A stretch of DNA of 64,000 nt, taken from Hsuehochloa calcarea (taxonomy: Eukaryota; Streptophyta; Magnoliopsida; Poales; Poaceae). Positions 47,001-59,384 of this stretch are shown piece by piece. Every line of letters begins with the position of its first letter. Within the stretch, counting starts at the first letter, position 1. The stretch covers positions 20,333,763 to 20,397,762 of the forward strand of contig CM070601.1 in the NCBI GenBank assembly GCA_036346395.1, read 5' to 3'. A program made the position numbers and the translations under genes. The notes below the pieces were generated by a model. That model was not told where the DNA came from, made no database searches, and saw only the letters and a list, made by a program, of their open reading frames with translations.

Positions 47001-49223
47001 TCTTTCTCCCCTTCTTTGCTGTACTTTTTTCGATAATGTTTGCTTCAGTAGTAGTAGAAACAATGTAGTTCCTGTAATCACTGAAGTAACTAATTATCAC
47101 CGCTGAGAAACTATATCCGTTCATTGGCTCTATGGCAACTGAGCAGAGCTGTGACAATAATTCCTTGGGGTCCGCAATGTGGTGCCTATGCATGCGTCTC
47201 CTTTTTGCGCGCTTCTCCACGGTAAGTTCATTAACATCATCATCACTAGAGATATCAAATTCTCCATTCTCTGCTTCGGCGGTGTTCTTATACACTACTT
47301 GTTCACTTTGAGACTTCACAATGGATGAAGATCCTGTCAGCTGGCTTGCAGCTCGCCGAATGCACTCCCCAATCTTGAAAGAACTACCAAAAGTTGTAGT
47401 TGATGACTTTGTCTCTGAATCTTCAAACGAGTCAAGGCCTCTTTTCTTCTTGTTCTGTAAGTCATCAAAATTGTCAAAGTCCATAACCATCTGTCTTTCC
47501 ACTGGATCATCATAAGTAGTGTCATTGGACAGATTGGATGTGGCCTTTTTGTCCATCAACTCTAGGTCATCCTCAGGCTTCTGTTTACGAGGTCTTCCCC
47601 TGCCTCTTTTGGGCTTGTCATGACTAGGATGCACTTCATTAGTGACAGCTTCCTCTACCATTATATTCCTGATGGAAGAAGTGTCCATGCCATTCTCAAC
47701 CCACGCACTGCCACTTTGGAATGATGCAAGTTCAGGGCATCCCTTAGATCGATAGAAAGATGTGAGTTGAGAACAAGCTATCACTAATTCTAGCAGATCA
47801 CCCCCTTGGCCAGGGAACAGAGCCAACGACTTAATATAATGAAGAAGGTTTTCTGGACTGAAACATGTTAGGATCTCAGACCGGTTAACTGCTGAGCAAG
47901 TAACTCCATCCTTGAGCCCAGCATTCTCAACCATATAAGACATCCCATTGTCAGAGAGCTCTTCCGGCAAACAAGAACAACTCATCCCTGACAATATCCG
48001 CCTTGAGAGTTCTTCAAGTGCATAATTAACTGAACTGACGAAGGCATCTGAACTGCTCTGTTTCTCCATTTGCGAATAGTTAGTTACAAAAGGCTTCAAC
48101 TGGGATTCATCACACCATGCAAAAGTGTTGTCACCAAAATACGCTACCAAATGATTGCCCTTTTTCTGGTGTTTCAGCGCCAACTCAGACGCATCTGAAG
48201 GAGCAAAAATCTCACCAGGCCACCAAGGATGACTTTTCACTTTACCCCAGACAAGATCAGAAACTCGAAAACCGCCTTTATCAAGAGGAGGAAGGCAGTA
48301 TCTAGCACACTGATCAAAATTTTCTGGACTAGCAGCGTCATTACTGCTCTGATTATTTCCACCGTCAGGAACTTGCTCCCATGTTGGCGGCAGCATTTCA
48401 GATCTATCATCCTGCTGCTCAGGCGTGGGAGCTCCATCATCTTCATGGATCCTGGAGCTTCCCTCGACATCACTGAGCACATTATTCTGTATTTCCTTAT
48501 CGCAATGTGCTACACCATTACCCTTTCCTTTATTTCCTATCGCAGGGGTTGCATTGACATAATTTCCTTCGGGTTTATTGGACTCTGAAATGGAGTGAGT
48601 AAATATTATTCGACGATGCAAAGTGAGTTAGAAATAGTGACATCGATAACCAGCACATCAAATTGACCGGAGTCCTGGGTAGTCTCCTTACCGGCTTCAG
48701 CATGTTCAGTAGTGGCAGAACCAGGTGCTTCCACTGCCTCACTAGCAACAGCAACATCTTCTGCCGGAGCCGGCTTCCTCTCCGCCTCGTTCTGCAAAAC
48801 CCCAGCTTCCGCTTCCAGCTTCTCCTCGCCACCATCTCCTCCATCCAGCCCTCGCGTGCCGTCAACGGATTTATCCCCGCATCCTTCATCACTAACCATA
48901 CCAGCCGACTCCGTCGCGTACAACGGATCACTCGCCGCTGCCGCACCGCCCCCTTCTAGAACAACATCTACCGTCGCCGCCGCATCGCTTGCCACCACAG
49001 CCTTCCCCTCCACCTTCACCTCAGCGACAACAGGCGCCTCCTCCACGGATTCCATCATCGTCACATCAGCGTCTCCCACCGGGCCCGAGCTGCCAGCCAA
49101 GCTCCCCTCCCCATCTCCCACGGTCGCCCCCGCAGCACCCACCACCTTGGGCTGCAACTCCTGCTCCGGCTCGCCGTTTCCACCCGGATCCGAGGCCGCA
49201 ACAGCCACAGGACTCGAGCTCAT
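44035..49223 (-). CDS. PWWP-domain chromatin protein with AT-hook, RRM-like domain and long repeat tail
   Basis: Three exons on the minus strand: 49223-48692, 48584-46422 and 46328-44035. Introns are GT-AG and the frame is continuous, giving about 1,662 residues. Residues 1-177 are Gly/Ala/Glu-rich. The PWWP domain starts near 285 (VSDLVWGKVKSHPWWPGEIF; PWWP near residue 296); this family reads methylated histone H3 lysines. An AT-hook (KRGRGRPRKQK) lies near residue 504. Basic nuclear-localisation candidates include EKRAKRRRMHRH and RPRRRRR. An RRM-like domain (LVLSFGRSTALPSE; FGRYGPLKESEIEV; VVFKKRADAERAF) spans about 800-875. This PWWP plus RRM-like layout matches the plant PDP proteins that work with Polycomb/FVE complexes. 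Residues from about 899 are low complexity, ending in short repeats such as AVEDATVEAPDVKTTTA. The tail is all in exon 3 and much longer than I recall for PDP proteins. Confidence 0.9.
44085..44570 (-). repeat. Tandem coding repeats in the tail of the PWWP gene
   Basis: Units of roughly 60-80 bp encode variants of DATVEAPD(V/E)KTTTAEKAVE, at least eight times in a row. Units differ in length by whole codons and by sequence, so the frame is kept. The plus strand is also open over 300 codons because of the repeat composition; that is not a gene. Confidence 0.85.
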
Positions 49224-50764
49224 CGGAGCAAGGCCTCAGGATCCCTCCCTGCCGAGCTCCGGGCGAGGAATCTGGAGGATTGGAGCGGGAAAATCAGCGA
49301 AGGAGCTCGAAATTCCACCCTCGATCTGGCAGCTGCAGAGCGAGGGGGCGAAACCCTAGGCCCGGATCAGCACAGGAGCTCGGAATTTACCTGGCGCGGG
49401 GCGAAAAGGCGGGGATGGGAGGCGAGGCGAGCAGAGCACGGGAGGGGGGGAGGGGGGAGGGGAGATGGGATGCGGGAGCAAACAGGGAGAGAGTGTGCAC
49501 TCGTCTTTTCTTCCGCGTAGCAGCACAGCAGCAGTGGAGCAGCGTATGCGTTTGGATTAATGGGCCACCGTGAGATGGCGAGAACACGAGGATCTGATCT
49601 TGATATGGTAAATGTTTTCAACTCTTTGCTTTTTAGAGGGGGGAGCGAGAGGGGTAATTGGGAGTTTGGGACTTGGGACAGATTTTGGATGTGATCAGTG
49701 ACCTGCTTAGAACCTAGAAACAGGGGTGCATTTAGCGTTCCACCAGCATGGGCAATTGGCGACGCGTCATGATACCCTCGGTGAAGTTCCACGGTGACCA
49801 TAACCGAAAAATGATGTTCTGTTCAGGCAAAACAAGGCGACCAACGACTCCTCGCGCTCTGCTCGAAAAATTCTTAGCTCCACCACTACCTAGAATTATG
49901 TTCATGTAAACCCTTTTTTTAGAAGTCATGTATACCCTTTTGTGGTTGTAGTAGACTAGTAGTTGTACTTGCGCTTTGATACGTGATACAGACTATACAG
50001 TGAGAGAAGAGAAACTGAAGGGTGTCTTATCCCCTAGCCCTCTCTTCTCATGCGGCTCTGCCATCTGCGTTGAAGATGATGTTTTGCGTAATGTATATGG
50101 TGGCAACTCTACAATTTCATCTGCATGGTGCTCATGGTGAACACGAGCTTTATTTGAAAACTTGTTGGTGATGGGTTTCACATCATCCTATCTACCTTAC
50201 GAATGAGGTTTCATGTGCTTGATAAAGTATTAAACTTTAGTGGTTGTTGAAAAGAAAACCCTATGGTCAAAGGTGCACCGGTTCAATGGGCATACTTGGC
50301 GCCCGGCCCCTAGGCAAGACAGGCATATATGGGTCTGTTTGTTTGGACTTAAGTTTTCTGGCTTATAGCTTAAAGCATGTTTTTTAAGCAGCTTATAAAC
50401 ACATTAGCTTTTAAGCCAAGTTAGGGTATTTGACAACCTAGCTTTTTGATGGGTTAGTTGGCTTCTTGAGACAAGTGAAGGATAAAAAGTTTTGAGTTGC
50501 CCTTGAGGGTTTTGAGGATCTGTTTATGCATTGATTTATGGTTGGTACAAATGTATTTAACTTTTTTTGCACCGGAACTGAAAATATGGCAAATAGGTGC
50601 ATGCGTGAGACTACCAACGTCTAACAATCCAAATATTGCTAGCTGCAAATTTGAATGTATATGCATGGTTGAATTTTGGTGACTGCTTAATGAAAGAAAA
50701 TAATATAAAAATACAAACATTAGCCGATCTTAGAAAATACCGCGAAAAAGAAAATATTATTTGA
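49224..50764. other. 5' UTR/promoter of the PWWP gene and intergenic DNA
   Basis: The first 300 bp upstream of the ATG (49224-49520) is GC-rich, with a GGGGA-rich stretch near 49438-49465 (C-rich on the transcribed strand), and is the likely promoter. No clear TATA box was found. Beyond about 49900 the sequence is AT-rich. A block near 50330-50420 (GGGTCTGTTTGTTTGGACTTAAG, followed by AAGCAGCTTATAAAC) resembles ends of small hAT- or Harbinger-type elements, but no partner end is clear. No gene is supported. Confidence 0.5.
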
Positions 50765-50832
50765 TCATACGTTGCAATTATATTGTCACCATAACATGTA
50801 CCTATCATATTAATATGGATTAATCTATCTAT

Positions 50833-51899
50833 TTATCCTCTTACAGCCATCAAAGAAGTAGCAATACTATCACGAAGGCACTCATATCTCCATCGTCCAC
50901 TACCGATCCATTGCCACCATCCTCTCCAGATGATCCAACTTGTTCATTGTTTGGATCATAGTCTTAGTCAAGATCGCTTCTCTCAAAAAGTTCATCACGT
51001 AAATTACTATCTCGGATGAAGTTGTGAAGTGCCATACATGCGATAATATTTTTTCTGCTTCTCCATGTGGTAGCTTGCCAAAGACAGCAAGATTGTCTAT
51101 TTCATCTTTAACACACCAAAGGAATGTTCAAATCACATTTCGAAGAGAGGAGTGCGCATGATTGAACACCTCACATTTGCCACTCGGTTGTCGACCCCAT
51201 TGAAGTTCCAGTAGATGATATTTTTATCCTTTATAAGGAGTTAGATATCCTTTTTGATTGGGAAAGCCCGCATCAACAACATAGTATTTTCCTATACATC
51301 AGAAACAAATAATTGTTGACGATGCAAATTGGGAATGACGTCATAATAATTAATTATGTATTCAAAGAAGCAAAGCATCTTCAAGAGGATGTGGAAACTT
51401 ATTCGAATACTTGCCTAAAGTATTATTGAATATCCTCGTGTCATGTGCTGAATTTAGCCATCTGACAACAACAAAGGTGAACTTCTTGTCAAAATCACAC
51501 ACCACCATCACATTTTGATATGTATATCTATGGCGACCGGTGTGGGTAACCTGTTCATCCGATGGCACAACAACAAGTACATGCGTGCCATCAATTGCAT
51601 TTATAATTATCTTAAGTCTAGGATACACTGTTGTGAACTCTGGATCTCTTGGTTTAATAATATCTTTAAATAAACAATACACATATTCCAAGACTTTGTT
51701 AAACTTTCTACATATTGTTTCAGTTAACCTCTTGAAGTTGTTTTTAACTTGGCTAAGTGTCAAAGTAGTGAATACATATATAACCAGCTGCAGCAGTAAA
51801 ATCTCGAAATGGTAACTTCCTCTTTATTGTTTTCTCAACTTCACCTTCGCTACTATCGCTCTCAGTTGTCGAACCATCAATGTCACTTGGTGAGTTCAT
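50833..51899 (-). pseudogene. PIF/Harbinger DDE nuclease-like gene, copy A
   Basis: The family cuts and joins transposon ends with a DDE nuclease. From ATG 51899: an acidic N-terminus (SPSDIDGSTTES), then SQVKNNFKRLTETI, AIDGTHVLVVVPSDEQ (first Asp), HRYTYQNVMVVCDFDKKF and WLNSAHDTRIFNN (second Asp). After a probable intron (acceptor TGTATAG) come YYVVDAGFPNQKGY-type residues and a C-terminal MALHNFIRDSNLRDELFE. A deletion of about 27 bp removes residues just before the first Asp relative to copy B. Frame changes and stops (for example TAA at 50966-50964) disable it, and the region of the last acidic residue is disrupted. Confidence 0.8.
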
Positions 51900-52136
51900 C
51901 TACAAATAATAGCAGTGATCACTATCATAGAACATGATGTCATGACATGATTTAAGTAACAACACTTATCACAGATCAGATGGTAACAACACCGCATGAT
52001 AAGGAAAAGCAATGCATGTAATATAAAGTATTACATAATTAGTAGTTTCAGCTCCATTACATAGTCATTGCTGCTCAATAATATGAATACTACATAATTG
52101 AATAGTTCACAAAATAAAGAGGACAACAAAATAGTT

Positions 52137-53073
52137 TTAATCCTTCTTCACCTTGAGGTCATACATCCTCTTAAGCCAACTAATCATTACTTCATTGGTC
52201 TTTATAGTGACAAACACTTCTTGATTTTCTAGTTTCGTAAAGAGTCTTGTCGCAGTGAAGTGTTCATCACTTTCTTCTACTACCCTAGCATCAACAACTA
52301 TATCCATAGTATCTGCTATGGATGGACCACTCGGAACAGGGCCTCTAGCCATAATGTCCATCAAACGCTTGAAATCCCTAGCTATGGAATTTTTTTTGTT
52401 CTTCTTTGGGCTAGGGTTAATACTAGCAACCCTACGCTTCATAGTGTCCTTCTGTTTGTTGCTAGCGACCTCATTGGTCTCGCATCGGCAACTGCGTCTT
52501 CGTCGCCATCCATTGAACCATCAACATCAACAACAGTATGACCTTCTTGTGTAGGTTCACCTGGGATGGCTGAAGTTTCACCCGTGACATGAGCCTTCTC
52601 AAACATCTTGTCCATCTCAACTAGATTCGGTGGTGGTCCGCCACGAAAATATTTTGGATACTGCTGAAAAATAGAGAAAATGACTGAAGTTAGCTTAAAT
52701 TTAAATTTGGGATTATGAAATGAAATAAATGGATATGTCTGCAATGACTACCTTGTGCTCCTTCCACCAAGCATCGAATGCATCTATAGTTCCTTTTTTA
52801 TGAACCCAACCAAGCTTAGCTGCTTTTTTGTCTCATATCATTCCACAACTTGTATTATTTCTTCAATGCTTCCCAATTGTTTTTTTAATCGCTTTTTGTC
52901 ATGCTTTCTCCCCCATCCTATCAAAGAACTTCTTTTGTAGGTTCTTGTAGCCAATGGAATTCAAACATCCCAATGGTCTATTCCCAGCAACAACTTCCTC
53001 TGCACAAAACTCACAAAACACCATGTTGCCAAATGCATCTCAATTTGCCTTGCTTGCATTTAACTAGATCCAT
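52137..53073 (-). pseudogene. Myb/SANT-like protein of the PIF/Harbinger cassette, copy A
   Basis: PIF/Harbinger elements carry a second gene with a Myb/SANT-like DNA-binding domain that helps the nuclease bind ends. Upstream of the nuclease on the minus strand, exon 1 (about 53073-52752) encodes pieces of that domain: FCEFCAEEVVAGNRPLGCLN, IGYKNLQKKFFDRMGEK, YKLWNDMRQKSS, GTIDAFDAWWKEHK. Exon 2 starts near 52665 (YPKYFRGGPPPNLVEMDKMF) and ends at 52137 after VMISWLKRMYDLKVKKD. There is a TGA in the first residues, frame changes in the Myb region, and one near 52440, so it is broken. Confidence 0.75.
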
Positions 53074-53818
53074 CTAGAAAATTCTACTTCACAACACTCA
53101 ACTACTCGAGCAAAGGCAACAACTCAATAATGCCTTAATTACATTGCATGATGCAAGTTAATAAAACAATAATGCCATGATTATATTGCATGCTGATGTA
53201 CATGTGAAGCCAAAAGAAAATGATCTACACATATGAAGAATGAAGCTACAGAAGCCCTAGGATTACTCATGGTGATTGCAAGGACCACACACTGAACAAG
53301 TTATGTAAAAAAAAATATCTTGCACAAACAGGGGACCATACATCGGGCAAAATTGATATTGAGCAAACTATGCAATATTCTCCTCTTCACATAGGCCAAA
53401 ATATACCAATTGAATTATCAGAAACCAGAAAATATAACACCGTTGTGGTGCTCGATAAAGAAATACATGTTGTGGATGGAGCAATTGTAAATTTGTTTAA
53501 GCACTTGCATGGTTTCTATTGAATGATCTTGTATCACATACGTTCATCCATCTCTGCTACATTCATCTTGTGATAGTGGTATTCATCCAAGAAATTGATT
53601 ATTTCCTTCCCCCAACAAATTTCCGTGCACACGAACAACAAGAACAAGAATCGATATGGGGAGTTAGGGATTTGGGGAATACCTTCAGATCTCATGCAAC
53701 ATGCTTTGGGCTATAGGGTCGTGTGTGGTCGATTTGAAGGTGTTGGTGCGTCATACGTTGCAATTATATTGTCACCATAACATGTACCTATCATATTAAT
53801 ATGGATTAATCTATCTAT

Positions 53819-54912
53819 TTATCCTCTTACAGCCATCAAAGAAGTAGCAATACTATCACGAAGGCACTCATATCTCCATCGTCCACTACCGATCCATTGC
53901 TACCATCCCCTCCAGATGATCCAACTTGTGCATTGTTTGGATCATAGTCTTAGTCAAGATCGCTTCTCTCAAAAAGTTCATCACGTAAATTACTATCTCG
54001 GATGAAGTTGTGAAGTGCCATACATGCGATAATATTTTTTCTGCTTCTCCATGTGGTAGCTTGCCAAAGACAGCAAGATTGTCCATTTCATCTTTAACAC
54101 ACCAAAGGAATGTTCAAATCACATTTCGAAGAGAGGAGTGTGCATGATTGAACACCTCGCATTTGCCACTCGGTTGTCAACCCCATTGAAGTTCCGGTAG
54201 ATGACACTTTTGTCCTTTATAAGGAGTTAGATATCCTTTTCGATTGGGAAAGCCCGCATCAACAAGATAGTATTTTCCTATACATCAGAAACAAATAATT
54301 GTTGACGATGCAAATCGGGAATGACGTCATAATAATTAATTATGTATTCAAAGAAGCAAAGCACCTTCAAGAGGATGTGGAAACTTATTCGAATACTTGC
54401 CTAAAGCATTATTGAATATCCTCGTGTCATGCACTGAATTTAGCCATCTGACAACAACAAAGGTGAACCTCTTGTCGAAATCACACACCACCATCACATT
54501 TTGATACGTATATCTATGGCGACCGGTGTGGGTAACCTGTTCATCCGATGGCACAACAACAAGTACATGCGTGCCATCAATTGCACCTATACAATTGTTG
54601 AAATATGGCGAAAAGCGATTATCTTGAAGTCTAGGATACACTGTTGTGAACTCTGGATCTCTTGGTTTAATAATATCTTTAGATAAACAATACACATATT
54701 CCAAGACTTTGTGAAACTTTCTACGGATTGTTTCAGTTAACCTCTTGAAGTTGTTTTTAACTTGGCTAAGTGCCGAAGTAGTGAATACATATATAACCAG
54801 CTGCAACAGTAAAATCTCGAAATGGTAACTTCCTCTTTATTGTTTTCTCAACTTCACCTTCGCTATTATCGCTCTCAGTTGTCGAACCATCAATGTCACT
54901 TGGTGAGTTCAT
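53819..54912 (-). pseudogene. PIF/Harbinger DDE nuclease-like gene, copy B
   Basis: Same organisation as copy A but keeps the segment QDNRFSPYFNNCIGAIDGTH ahead of the first Asp. The second Asp is in WLNSVHDTRIFNNAL. Beyond the probable intron are GFPNRKGYLTPYKGQK and HAHSSLRNVI, followed by a TGA where the family has the Glu-Arg of the catalytic ERxFG motif. A second stop follows LQWG. The lesions shared with copy A predate the duplication. Confidence 0.85.
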
Positions 54913-55149
54913 CTACAAATAATAGTAGTGATCACTATCATAGAACATGATGTCATGACATGATTTAAGTAACAACACTTATCACAGATCAGATGGTAAC
55001 AACACCGCATGATAAGGAAAAGCAATGCATGTAATATAAAGTATTACATAATTAGTAGTTTCAGCTCCATTACATAGTCATTGCTGCTCAATAATATGAA
55101 TACTACATAATTGAATAGTTCACAAAATAAAGAGGACAACAAAATAGTT

Positions 55150-56085
55150 TTAATCCTTCTTCATCTTGAGGTCATACATCCTCTTAAGCCAACTAATCAT
55201 TACTTCATTGGTCTTTATAGTGACAAACACTTCTTGATTTTCTAGTTTCGTAAAGAGTCTTATCGCAGTGAAGTGTTCATCACTTTCTTCTACTACCCTA
55301 GCATCAACAACTATATCCATAGTATCTGCTATGGATGGACCACTCGGAACAGGGCCTCTAGCCATAATGTCCATCAAACGCTTGAAATCCCTAGCTATGG
55401 AATTTTTCTTATTCTTCTTTGGGCTAGGGTTAATACTAGCAACCCTACGCTTCATAGTGTCCTTCTGTTTGTTGCTAGCGACCTCATTGGTCTCACATCG
55501 GCAACTGCGTCTTCGACGCCATCCATTGAACCATCAACATCAACAACAGTATGATCTTCTTGTGTAGGTTCACCTGGGATGGCTGAAGTTTCACCCGTGA
55601 CATGAGCCTTCTCAAACATCTTGTCCATCTCAACTAGGTTCGGTGGTGGTCCGCCACGAAAATATTTTGGATACTGCTGGAAAATAGAGAAAATGACTGA
55701 AGTTAGCTTAAAATTAAATTTGGGATTATGAAATGAAATAAATGGATATGTCTGCAATGACTACCTTGTGCTCCTTCCACCAAGCATCGAATGCATCTAT
55801 AGTTCCTTTTTTATGAACCCAGCCAAGCTTAGCTGCTTTTTTGTCTCATATCATTCCACAACTTGTATTATTTCTTCAATGCTTCCCAATTGTTTTTTAA
55901 TCGCTTTTTGTCATGCTTTCTCCCCCATCCTATCAAAGAACTTCTTTTGTAGGTTCTTGTAGCCAATGGAATTCAAACATCCCAATGGTCTATTCCCAGC
56001 AACAACTTCCTCTGCACAAAACTCACAAAACACCATGTTGCCAAATGCATCTCAATTTGCCTTGCTTGCATTTGAACTAGATCCA
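55150..56085 (-). pseudogene. Myb/SANT-like protein of the PIF/Harbinger cassette, copy B
   Basis: Near-identical to copy A, with the same frame changes. The C-terminal half (55455-55150) stays open for 101 codons and differs from copy A by two residues (for example AIRLFTK for ATRLFTK, DLKMKKD for DLKVKKD). Confidence 0.75.
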
Positions 56086-59000
56086 TCTAGAAAATTCTAC
56101 TTCACAACACTCAACTACTGAGCAACGACAACAACTCAATAATGCCTTAATTACATTGCATGATGCAAGTTAATAAAACAATAATGCCCTGATTATATTG
56201 CAAGCTGATGTACACGTGAAGCCAAAAGAAAATGATCTACACATATGAAGAATGAAGCTACAGAAGCCCTATGATTACTCATGGTGATTGCAAGGACCAC
56301 ACACTGAACAAGTTATGTAAAAAAAAATATCTTGCACAAACAGGGGACCATACATCGGGCAAAATTGATATTGAGCAAACTATGCAATATTCTCCTCTTC
56401 ACATAGGCCAAAATATACCAATTGAATTATCAGAAACCAGAAAATATAACACCGTTGTGGTGCTCGATAAAGAAATACATGTTGTGGATGGAGCAATTGT
56501 AAATTTGTTTAAGCACTTGCATGGTTTCTATTGAATGATCTTGTATCACATACGTTCATCCATCTCTGCTACATTCATCTTGTGATAGTGGTATTCATCC
56601 AAGAAATTGATTATTTCCTTCCCCCAACAAATTTCCGTGCACACGAACAACAAGAACAAGAATCGATATGGGGAGTTAGGGATTTGGGGAATACCTTCAG
56701 ATCTCATGCAACATGCTTTGGGTTGTAGGGGTCGTATGTGGTCGATTTGAAGGTGTTGGTGCGGCCATCGTCGGAGGTTGTAGGGGTCGTGTTCACCGGT
56801 GGTGGGGATCTCAAAGCGATGATAGGCGTGGGGAGGACGGCTGCAGAGAATGGAGGGATAGGGAGGAGGATGACGGCGACGGGCTTGGGACAGGACAACG
56901 GTGGCATTCTCAGGGAAGGACTGCCAGGCCTATGAAATCACAGACACAAAAGAATCGAAGCAACCTCTGAAGAAGTGAAGCTAATGTCATTCAAAACGCT
57001 TCGTCGACTTCAATCAGCAAGCGTGAACGGGTGTGATGGACTCTCAAGACATGTTAAACAAAGATCGAGGCAGATGAGTTTGATTCTGATAATTAGTATG
57101 GTGTACTATTTATCGTAATACGTTGTCATTTTGGTTTATCGCTCATTATCTCTGAAGCTAATGAAGGCAAAATTGAAAGCATATTATGTGTCATTAGCTA
57201 GGTAGCATAGAAATATAGCTTTATTCTTCGTGCGAACACTTCCCCCAACTCCAACTACCCCCAAATTGATCTAGATTTCAGTCGATTCCATTCCTGAATT
57301 GATTAGGTCCTAATTCAAACTTAGCAAAATCAAATTGATATTTGAAACTGGATCACCAAATCAAGAATATAAATTGAAATTTGAAAACAAATTTGAATTG
57401 AAGTTTTGACTTTAAAAGAAAAGCAACTCAGTTAAAAGCCCCAAAATCCGGTCTGGGCCAAAATCCACCGCTTGACCTATTTTCCCTTTTCTTTTATTCC
57501 CCTACTCTCCCGAGCCCACCACTCGGCTTCCTTTTCCTTTAGCCCACCCATCTACCTTTACCTCTCCTTTTCTTTCTCGCCACCACTTCCCCCTCGTTCT
57601 TGGCCCATTGGCCTGCCTTCGAGCTACTGCCCATACCACCTTATGCTCGCGTCGTGTTCGGCCTCGCCCGCACTAGTTCGACTGCCACCAACACTTGTCT
57701 TGTCGCCCACCAGCCATGTCTCGTGCGCATTGTGGCCATGCCGTCACCCACGCCGATCTCCAACTCTCGTTAGCTCGGTTGACCATGCCATCGCCAACAT
57801 AATGTGCCGCCTACCCCTCAAACTATTGTCTAATTACTGAGCACAGCAGCGCCTTCTCAGCCTATTTGAGCCAAAGCTTGGTCTCACACCACTTCGCCAC
57901 CCCTCCACCTCCCTCTCCTCACATCTTTCCCCTCGTGCTCTAAGAGGAAGTCGAGCCGAAGCTCATCGCTTCACTCCTGTCGGCACCAGTTAGCTCTGGC
58001 CACCCCCATCTTGGTCACCACCTTCGCCTCGGCGCCCTCTACCTCCTCATCTCACACACTTCTCCTTCTATGCAACAGACCACCCTGAACGTCGTGTTGT
58101 CGCGCTCACCTCAAGACCGCCACCACCCCGCTTGCCATTTCTATCGCCTGTAAGACCCTCCCATTTTGTTCACGTCAAAATGTGTTCCACTTTTCCTCCT
58201 CAAAACCCTCAATCAATTTCGGGTTGGCGCAAAGGAGCCGTCGCTCCTCTTCTTCCTCTATTCCAACCAAACCTTGCCCTGCACCGCCATGCCGCGTCCA
58301 TTTAGCTCTAGCTCGATTCCTTCTACTTGGAGCAACCCCACACCCCCTCATTCTTCCACACTCCCCAATTTGGCCCCGCCTTCCACGTTGCCGTTGCCAC
58401 GACAAACTCACCCCGCCTTCCTCAGCCCACGGTGACGGCCCACCTCGGCTCCTTCCCGCTGCCATCAACCACTCCAGTGAGCTTCCCTCGACCTCCTTGT
58501 GCTCAAGTACGCCTTCTTTTCTCCCCTACAAGATCACGCCCTTTTCTCCCTCACCTCCAACCGTTGGGCGGCGGCGCGGCGCCGAGGAGCCACATCTGGG
58601 CATTGTTACCCGCGACACTGCTACCCCTAGTCTCCCCTTCCCTGCGGGAACCCATTTTTAAGGTCACCGACCCCTCCCTTGGGCTCCCTCGTTGCCAGCG
58701 AGCATGCTCTCCTTCTCCCCTACTCTGGTTCAAAACAGAGAAGCTATTTCTTCCTTCCATGCGTCCTCTCTCTCCCACTATCTATGACAATTAGGCCCAC
58801 TTGTAAAGGACTAGTATTAACTAGTATCCATTAGTAGTTGTTTAGGGTAATTACATTAGTAAATTACATGTCAATTGCAATCAATTGGTGTGCTATTAGC
58901 ATTTAGGTAATATGTCCCTGACAGTGGACCCATTCGAATAAGTGACTAATTATAACTTAATTAGTGAATAGCTTAGGGAGATTAATTTAGGTAATTAGAG

Positions 59001-59373
59001 TGTTAATATCATTTAATTTAAAAGGTGAATTCAATTAGGGATTATGTAAAAAAAAAACCTATAGACCCCGTAACAAAGTAAGGATAAAATAATAAATGGT
59101 AGAAACACACACAATTGGGCATTTACTAATTATCGGTTAGGTAATTCAGTTGCCTTAGTTAAAGGTTAACTAGGGTTGATACATAGGTTGTTGATGTATA
59201 AGGACCTATGCAATAATTAGTAATACTGATGTTTAGTTAAATACTATGATAGTGATTAAGTTAGACTTAATCATTATGCTGATAATTCCAATAATCCTAA
59301 GGCCCGCCTAATTAGGAGTTGACCAAAGATAATTAGTATAACACTAGGTGACAGTCCTAAGATCCCTGAGCAT
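55681..59373. repeat. Second tandem duplication, unit 1 (about 3.69 kb)
   Basis: It runs from inside the Myb/SANT-like intron of unit B to the end of segment C (CCCTGAGCAT). It is repeated at 59374-63136. This unit overlaps the right third of unit B, so the two duplications are separate events. Confidence 0.9.
56764..59373. other. Segment C, copy 1: non-coding, retrotransposon-like composition
   Basis: Sequence after the PIF/Harbinger unit. A/T-rich with AAATTTGAAAACAAATTTG-type blocks near 57370-57400, a C-rich pyrimidine tract at about 57470-58790, then AT-rich sequence with many TAATTAG motifs. This profile resembles LTR/leader regions of grass gypsy elements, but I found no LTR pair, primer site or pol. 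Pro/Ser-rich open frames here are not conserved in frame in copy 2. Confidence 0.4.
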
Positions 59374-59384
59374 ATGAAAATAGA

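Larger units (their letters stand above)
50765..53750. repeat. Tandem unit A of the PIF/Harbinger cassette (2986 bp)
   Basis: Direct tandem copy of 53751-56763, both starting TCATACGTTGCAATTATATTG and ending GAAGGTGTTGGTGCG. The copies are nearly identical; A is shorter mainly because of a deletion of about 27 bp in the nuclease gene. The A/B junction at 53750/53751 shows no evident microhomology. Confidence 0.95.
53751..56763. repeat. Tandem unit B of the PIF/Harbinger cassette (3013 bp)
   Basis: Second copy of unit A. Unlike A it runs on without a break into segment C (56764-59373), so B has the ancestral right-hand context while A has the ancestral left-hand context. Confidence 0.95.

Noticed and set aside
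49333..49390. Intron in the 5' UTR of the PWWP gene
   Set aside because: Splice-like ends exist (CCAG/GTAAAT and CTCTGCAG), but a 58-bp intron is shorter than normal for plants. RNA data would be needed.
48712..49573. Plus-strand Ser/Pro/Thr-rich frames
   Set aside because: Antisense of the first exon and GC-rich 5' UTR of the PWWP gene. No domain or splice support.
53519..53716. 65-codon plus-strand frame repeated at 56531 and 60221
   Set aside because: Repeated only because the whole DNA segment is tandemly duplicated. It lies antisense upstream of the Myb/SANT-like gene, has no domain, and changes are too few to test for selection.
58166..58794. Pro/Ser-rich open frames of 89-159 codons in segment C
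   Set aside because: The near-identical tandem copy at about 61990-62570 has indels that are not multiples of three, so the frames are not shared. They are not selected as coding.
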